NCBI GenBank assembly: GCA_012511915.1
Contig: JAAZFB010000624.1
Coordinates: forward strand, 1 to 10,577
DNA length: 10,577 nt
Origin: Clostridiaceae bacterium
GTDB lineage: Bacteria; Bacillota; Clostridia; Monoglobales; Firm-18
Reading direction: 5' to 3'
Each line of letters opens with the position of its first letter. The stretch's first letter is position 1. Shown here in pieces: positions 6,681-10,577 of the stretch. A program made the position numbers and the translations under genes. The notes beneath the pieces were generated by a model. It was given only the letters and a program-made list of their open reading frames with translations, had not been told where the DNA came from and ran no database searches.

Positions 6681-8054
6681 TTGATACATTCATTTAGTAT
6701 TAACGGAGTAAATATTGTTGTTGATGTAAACAGCGGTTCTGTGCATGCTGTGGATAGCATTGTATCTGATATTTTGAGTTTGTATAATGAAAAACCCCAA
6801 GGAAATTGTCCGCAACGGGTATTTGATGAATTTTCCGACAAATATTCGAAAGAGGATTTGCAGAGCGCTTATGCAGAAATTATTGACTTATGCAATGCGG
6901 GACTTTTATTTTCAAATGACGAATATATAGAAATATCCCGAATACATAAAGAGCCTGTTATAAAAGCCCTTTGTTTGCATGTATCGCATGATTGTAATAT
7001 GCGTTGCGGCTATTGTTTTGCCGACACAGGCAACTTTAAAGGCGAGCGTTGTATTATGAGTGAACAAACGGGAAAAAAAGCGATAGATTTTGTTATTGCC
7101 AATTCTGCTGGCAGAAGGAATATTGAAATCGACTTTTTTGGCGGTGAACCGCTAATGAATTTTGAGGTGGTTAAAAAACTTGTCTTTTATGCAAAAAAAC
7201 AAGAAAAATTACAGAATAAAAATTTTCGACTAACAATTACGACAATCAATGTTTTGTTGGATTCGGAAAAGCTTGATTTTATAAATAAGCATATGCATAA
7301 CCTTGTCTTAAGTATAGACGGCAGAAAAAGCGTAAACGATAGAATGCGTAAAATGGTTAACAAAAGCGGAAGTTATGATGTAATTATGCCAAAAATCCAA
7401 GCCGCTGCAAACTCACGAAACCAAGATAATTATTATGTCCGTGGCACATTTACCCGACACAATCTTGATTTTTGTGAAGATGTACTTCATCTTGCAGACC
7501 AAGGGTTTAAACAAATTTCTATAGAGCCGGTGGTAGGAGGAGTAGATAGCGACTATTCAATTAAGGCGGAAGATTTACCTACCATTTTTCAGCAGTACGA
7601 GCAGCTTGCAATGGATTATATTAAAAGACGTAAGGATGGAAGATGGTTTAACTTTTTTCATTTTATGATAGATCTTACACAGGGCCCATGTGTAATAAAA
7701 CGGTTGTCCGGCTGTGGCGCAGGGTGTGAATATCTTGCGATAACACCTGAAGGGGATATATATCCATGCCATCAGTTCGTAGGTAATAGAAACTTTGTTA
7801 TGGGCAATGTCCATCAAAATAACTTTGATAGTACAAAGGTAAAAGCTTTTGCAGATACGAATGTTTATACAAAAGAAAAATGCAAAAATTGCTGGGCTAA
7901 GTTTTATTGCAGCGGAGGGTGCCATGCTAATGCATATAGCTTTGGCGGAGATATCTCCACCCCTTATGAAATAGGGTGTGAAATGGAGAAGAAGAGGATT
8001 GAATGTGCGCTTTATATTGAAATAATGAAATCTGCTGAGGGGATTGGCTGTTAG
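6681..8054 (+). CDS. scfB: Radical SAM/SPASM SCIFF-peptide maturase (thioether-forming)
   Basis: This is a 457-residue cytoplasmic iron-sulfur enzyme closely resembling the SCIFF maturases (CteB type). These use S-adenosylmethionine radicals to join Cys sulfur to a partner residue's alpha carbon in the small Cys-rich SCIFF ribosomal peptide. Start TTG 6681 follows AGGTG by 7 bases. Residues 1-90 (FSINGVNIVVDVNSGSVHAV onward) match the N-terminal peptide-recognition region. The radical SAM cluster motif is C105-x3-C109-x2-C112; FFGGEP is at 152-157. The SPASM region binds extra clusters through C337, C345, C349, C363, C401, C404, C410, C414 and C433 (GCGAGCEY, YPCHQF, CKNCWAKFYCSGGC). An oddity is TTIN at 187-190, where relatives usually read TTNG next to the SAM pocket. 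The Cys-rich precursor gene normally found beside the maturase is absent here: uridine phosphorylase is upstream and ackA downstream. The stop lies inside a hairpin. Confidence 0.87.
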   Translation: MIHSFSINGVNIVVDVNSGSVHAVDSIVSDILSLYNEKPQGNCPQRVFDEFSDKYSKEDLQSAYAEIIDLCNAGLLFSNDEYIEISRIHKEPVIKALCLHVSHDCNMRCGYCFADTGNFKGERCIMSEQTGKKAIDFVIANSAGRRNIEIDFFGGEPLMNFEVVKKLVFYAKKQEKLQNKNFRLTITTINVLLDSEKLDFINKHMHNLVLSIDGRKSVNDRMRKMVNKSGSYDVIMPKIQAAANSRNQDNYYVRGTFTRHNLDFCEDVLHLADQGFKQISIEPVVGGVDSDYSIKAEDLPTIFQQYEQLAMDYIKRRKDGRWFNFFHFMIDLTQGPCVIKRLSGCGAGCEYLAITPEGDIYPCHQFVGNRNFVMGNVHQNNFDSTKVKAFADTNVYTKEKCKNCWAKFYCSGGCHANAYSFGGDISTPYEIGCEMEKKRIECALYIEIMKSAEGIGC

Positions 8055-8073
8055 CCAACCGCCCTCAACAGAT
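8030..8073. terminator. Hairpin between convergent maturase and ackA genes
   Basis: A long stem overlaps the maturase stop codon: TTGGCT (8044-8049) pairs with AGCCAA (8053-8058) across a 3-base loop, TGAGGG (8036-8041) pairs with CCCTCA (8062-8067), and ATCTG (8030-8034) pairs with CAGAT (8069-8073), separated by small internal mismatches. Neither side has a classic run of T (the minus-strand side reads only TTTCATTATTTC), so it may be a bidirectional or Rho-independent-like terminator, or a 3'-end stabiliser, for both transcripts. Confidence 0.6.
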
Positions 8074-8079
8074 ATTAGT

Positions 8080-8093
8080 CTGAATAAATTCAG
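8080..8093. repeat. Small perfect hairpin over the ackA stop
   Basis: CTGAA (8080-8084), loop TAAA, TTCAG (8089-8093) is a perfect 5-base stem that includes the TGA stop of ackA. It sits 6 bases from the larger hairpin and probably belongs to the same transcript-end structure. Confidence 0.35.
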
Positions 8094-9283
8094 CGTACAA
8101 GTTCAAAGGTTTCCATTGCAATCATAAGCTCTTCATTTGTTGGGATTACAAGTGTTCGGACGGTTGCTTTATCAGCGCTTACATCCGCCTCAACACCCTT
8201 TACCTTGTTTTTCTCAGGATCAATTTTAATGCCTTTATATGTTAAGCCGTTTACAATAATCTTACGCATTTCAGAATTGTTCTCACCAATTCCTGCCGTA
8301 AACACAACAGCATCTAAACCGCCCATAATTGCAGAGTATGTGCCAATGTATTTTCTGACATTATATGCAAATATATCAAGTGCTAATTCTGCTTTCTTAT
8401 CGCCTTGCGCAACTGCATTATCAAGGTCGCGAAGATCGCTGCTAATACCCGAAATACCGCAAACTCCGGAATGTTTATTTAAAATGTCGCTTATTTCCTC
8501 AATGGATAAATGTTCTTTTTCCATTAGGAAAAACACGATTGCCGGGTCAATATCACCGGAGCGTGTTCCCATCGGTACACCGGCAAGAGGTGTAAAGCCC
8601 ATTGAAGTATCGACGGATTTGCCTTTATTAATTGCCGTAACGCTTGAGCCGTTACCAAGATGCAGTGTTACAAGTTTTAGCTGTTCAAGCGGTTTCCCAA
8701 GTATTGCTGCGGCGCGTTGCGACACATACTTATGTGATGTTCCGTGAAAACCGTATTTTCTTATTTTATATTTTTCGTAATATTCGTATGGAATTGCGTA
8801 CATGTACGCCTCTTGAGGAATGGTTTGATGGAATGCAGTGTCGAAAACCGCCACTTGCGGTACGTTCGGCATTATATGCTCGCAAGCTTCAATGCCGATA
8901 AGATTAGGCGGATTATGCAACGGTGCAAGTTCTATGCAATTTTCAATCGCTTTTTTTACACTTTCATCTATTATAACTGATTGCTTAAAATATTCGCCGC
9001 CATGAACTACCCTATGACCAACAGCCCCAATTTCGCTCATACTTGATATTACGCCGTGGGTCGGACTTAATAGCGCATCAACTACAAGCTTTATTGCATC
9101 AGAATGATTGTTCATCTGTGTTTTTATAATAACAGGCTCAGAGTCGTTTGGTTGGTGTTTCAATTGTGAGCCATTAATGCCAATGCGTTCACATAACCCT
9201 TTAGCAAGCAATTGTTTTTGGTCGGCATCTATAAGTTGATATTTCAAAGAAGAACTGCCCGCATTAATAATTAGAATGTTCAA
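8090..9283 (-). CDS. ackA: Acetate kinase
   Basis: This is a 397-residue cytoplasmic enzyme that makes acetate and ATP from acetyl phosphate and ADP, the energy-yielding step of acetate fermentation. It has the full length of the family and all residues known to matter in characterised acetate kinases: N7 and S10/S12 in NAGSSSLKY, R91 in GHRVVHGG, D148 in FDTAFH, H180 in YGFHGTSH, R241 in GTRSGDIDP and E384 in TNEE; HLGNGSS (208-214) is the phosphate-binding loop. The start is TTG 9281-9283, with AAAGGAAG (9291-9298) 7 bases before it. It lies 18 bases after the pta stop, as the second gene of a pta-ackA operon. It ends with TGA, which indicates that TGA is a normal stop in this organism. Confidence 0.96.
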   Translation of the reverse strand: MNILIINAGSSSLKYQLIDADQKQLLAKGLCERIGINGSQLKHQPNDSEPVIIKTQMNNHSDAIKLVVDALLSPTHGVISSMSEIGAVGHRVVHGGEYFKQSVIIDESVKKAIENCIELAPLHNPPNLIGIEACEHIMPNVPQVAVFDTAFHQTIPQEAYMYAIPYEYYEKYKIRKYGFHGTSHKYVSQRAAAILGKPLEQLKLVTLHLGNGSSVTAINKGKSVDTSMGFTPLAGVPMGTRSGDIDPAIVFFLMEKEHLSIEEISDILNKHSGVCGISGISSDLRDLDNAVAQGDKKAELALDIFAYNVRKYIGTYSAIMGGLDAVVFTAGIGENNSEMRKIIVNGLTYKGIKIDPEKNKVKGVEADVSADKATVRTLVIPTNEELMIAMETFELVR

Positions 9284-9301
9284 AAAAATACTTCCTTTCG
9301 T

Positions 9302-10294
9302 CTACTTTTGAGCTTGTACACAAGTTATTGCCACAACACCAACAATATCCTCTGCAGTACAACCTCTGGATAAATCGTTAAGCGGCTTTGCAATACCCTG
9401 CGTTATAGGACCGTAAGCTTCCGCTTTAGCCAAACGCTGGACTAATTTATAACCGATATTGCCCGCATCAAGGTTTGGAAATACTAATACATTAGCGCTG
9501 CCTGCAACATCACTTTGCGGTGCTTTGGATTTGCCAACCTCCGGTACTATTGCCGCATCAAGTTGAAATTCACCATCAAGTACTAAATCGGGGCGTTTTT
9601 GCTTTGCAATTACTGTTGCTTGTTGCATTTTGTCTACAAGCTCGCCTTTTGCACTGCCATATGTAGAATATGACAGCATAGCTACACGTGCCTGTTGTTG
9701 CACAAGCTGCTGAAATGAATGGGCAGAACTGATTGCAATTTCGGAAACTGCATCCGCATCCGGGTTGTCATTGAGCCCCGAATCTGCAAATATGAAAACA
9801 CCGTCTGCTCCATATTGACAGTCTGGTACGCACATAACAAAAAAAGCACTGACGAGTTTAGTGTCGGGCGCCGTTTTTAAAATCTGCAACCCCGGTCGAA
9901 GCACATTTGGAGTAGAATTTACAGCACCGGCTACCATACCATCCGCCTTACCGGTTTTTACAAGCATAACCCCAAAATACAATGGGTCTGATACAGTTTG
10001 TGCTGCTTGTTCTGGTGTTATTCCCTTTGATTTTCTGATTTCATAAAATTGATTCGATAAAGATTGCAGCATATCACTTTTTGCAGGGTTGATAATTGTT
10101 GCTTTAGAAATATCCATACCTTGCGAAAGAGAAGCTATTTTATTTTCATCGCCCAAAATGATTAAGTTGGCTATACCCTCACACAAAAGACTATCCGCTG
10201 CAACAATAGTGCGGATATCCTCACCCTCAGCAAGAACAATTGTCTTCATCTGCTGTTTTGCCCTCTGCTTAATTTTGTCTAAAAAACTGCTCAC
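9302..10294 (-). CDS. pta: Phosphate acetyltransferase (phosphotransacetylase)
   Basis: This is a 330-residue cytoplasmic enzyme that converts acetyl-CoA and phosphate to acetyl phosphate, which acetate kinase then uses. It is the short form, a single PTA_PTB catalytic domain without the regulatory N-terminal domains of the E. coli protein. Motifs: KADGMVAGAVNSTPNVLRPG (116-135), MLSYSTYGSAKG (206-217), DGEFQLDAAIVPEVGKSKAP (240-259), VFPNLDAGNIGYK (271-283) and GPITQGIAKPLNDLSRGC (295-312), all as in clostridial Pta. The start is GTG 10292-10294, with GGGAGGT (10305-10311) 10 bases upstream. It is first in the operon with ackA and has its own promoter. Confidence 0.96.
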   Translation of the reverse strand: MSSFLDKIKQRAKQQMKTIVLAEGEDIRTIVAADSLLCEGIANLIILGDENKIASLSQGMDISKATIINPAKSDMLQSLSNQFYEIRKSKGITPEQAAQTVSDPLYFGVMLVKTGKADGMVAGAVNSTPNVLRPGLQILKTAPDTKLVSAFFVMCVPDCQYGADGVFIFADSGLNDNPDADAVSEIAISSAHSFQQLVQQQARVAMLSYSTYGSAKGELVDKMQQATVIAKQKRPDLVLDGEFQLDAAIVPEVGKSKAPQSDVAGSANVLVFPNLDAGNIGYKLVQRLAKAEAYGPITQGIAKPLNDLSRGCTAEDIVGVVAITCVQAQK

Positions 10295-10347
10295 TTAAAC
10301 TATTACCTCCCAAAACGATTATATAGTAATTCTAATAGCCACTTAAC

Positions 10348-10376
10348 ATTATACAGTTTTTAAGGCAATTTGTAAA
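10348..10376 (-). promoter_or_regulatory. Sigma-A promoter of pta-ackA
   Basis: On the minus strand, TTTACA (10371-10376), a 17-base spacer and TATAAT (10348-10353) form a strong promoter. The transcript should begin near 10341, leaving a leader of about 45 bases with no evident riboswitch fold. I saw no good catabolite-response (cre) element near it. Confidence 0.7.
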
Positions 10377-10381
10377 TATCA

Positions 10382-10410
10382 TTTTAAAAATTTAGTAAAT
10401 ATGCTATAAT
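10382..10410 (+). promoter_or_regulatory. Extended -10 promoter pointing out of the window
   Basis: ATGCTATAAT at 10401-10410 gives TG-N-TATAAT, an extended -10 element. The possible -35 (TTTTAA, 10382-10387, 17-base spacer) is poor, which extended -10 promoters can tolerate. It points rightward, divergent from the pta promoter, with a start expected near 10417. The surrounding AT-richness makes a chance match possible. Confidence 0.4.
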
Positions 10411-10416
10411 ATAAAT

Positions 10417-10577
10417 CAAATATATGAGTGTTTTATGAGGCTACTGAATTGGTAGTGTAAAGTAGGATATGAAAAAATAAAGCATAGCAAAAACCGACCG
10501 CCACCCTTGACAGCGAGGAAAAACAATGCTGGAAAAGATGTGCCGACGGTGAGAAACTCAAAAACAGATAAAAATAC
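10417..10577 (+). ncRNA. Possible structured RNA, incomplete at the right edge
   Basis: There is no ORF on either strand. After an AT-rich stretch the base composition rises and complementary segments nest: CTAC (10441-10444) with GTAG (10452-10455); ACCG (10493-10496) with CGGT (10547-10550); CAC (10502-10504) with GTG (10540-10542); CAGC (10511-10514) with GCTG (10528-10531). The three last pairs lie inside one another, forming an arm with internal loops rich in GAAAA/GAGAAA, as in large folded RNAs. The purine-rich 10511-10560 part reminds me of domain I of bacterial class B group II introns, but this is from memory and weak. A stand-alone RNA or a leader of the next gene is equally possible. 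Confidence 0.3.

Noticed and set aside
8205..8747. 180-codon plus-strand ORF inside ackA
   Set aside because: It is a shadow of a clearly real, full-length ackA; it has no ribosome binding site and its protein is of low plausibility. Other antisense ORFs in the window were set aside for the same reason.
1..10577. CRISPR array, tRNA, rRNA, transposase or toxin-antitoxin genes
   Set aside because: I looked for regular repeats, cloverleaf folds, transposase motifs and small paired genes and found none.

Overview
The window looks like chromosomal DNA of an anaerobic member of the Bacillota, class Clostridia. It is AT-rich, has strong GGAGG-type ribosome binding sites and makes frequent use of TTG and GTG starts. 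It also carries a close match to the SCIFF-peptide radical SAM maturase, which is characteristic of Clostridia, and a pta-ackA acetate operon of the usual clostridial size. The species cannot be named from the sequence.

Left part (1-5795, all on +): the 3' end of a rhamnulokinase gene; a 411-residue membrane protein resembling the 10-TM putative heavy-metal/manganese exporter family; a GH26-like (clan GH-A) glycoside hydrolase with an N-terminal membrane anchor; and a secreted phosphodiester glycosidase (NAGPA-domain) gene. The last two are the unusual part. The hydrolase reading frame stays open for 282 bases upstream of its first ATG and encodes a membrane anchor there, but has no ATG, GTG or TTG to start it. 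The NAGPA gene is cut by one in-frame TGA exactly where the family has a conserved Arg. Both look like single-base lesions, either real decay or sequence error, in adjacent surface-glycan genes.

Middle (5805-8054): uridine phosphorylase (-) and the SCIFF maturase-like radical SAM/SPASM enzyme (+) are transcribed divergently from a compact intergenic region with two recognisable sigma-A promoters. No SCIFF precursor peptide gene is next to the maturase.

Right part (8030-10577): a strong hairpin lies between the convergent maturase and ackA genes. Acetate kinase and phosphotransacetylase form a pta-ackA operon on the minus strand, which converts acetyl-CoA to acetate with ATP formation, preceded by a good promoter. 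The last ~160 bases have no ORF but contain an extended -10 promoter and nested complementary segments. They may be the start of a structured RNA, possibly the 5' region of a group II intron, that runs out of the window.

No CRISPR array, tRNA, rRNA, insertion sequence or clear defence system was seen. Most of the window is ordinary housekeeping metabolism. The best leads are the two lesions, the maturase without a neighbouring peptide gene, and the right-edge RNA candidate.
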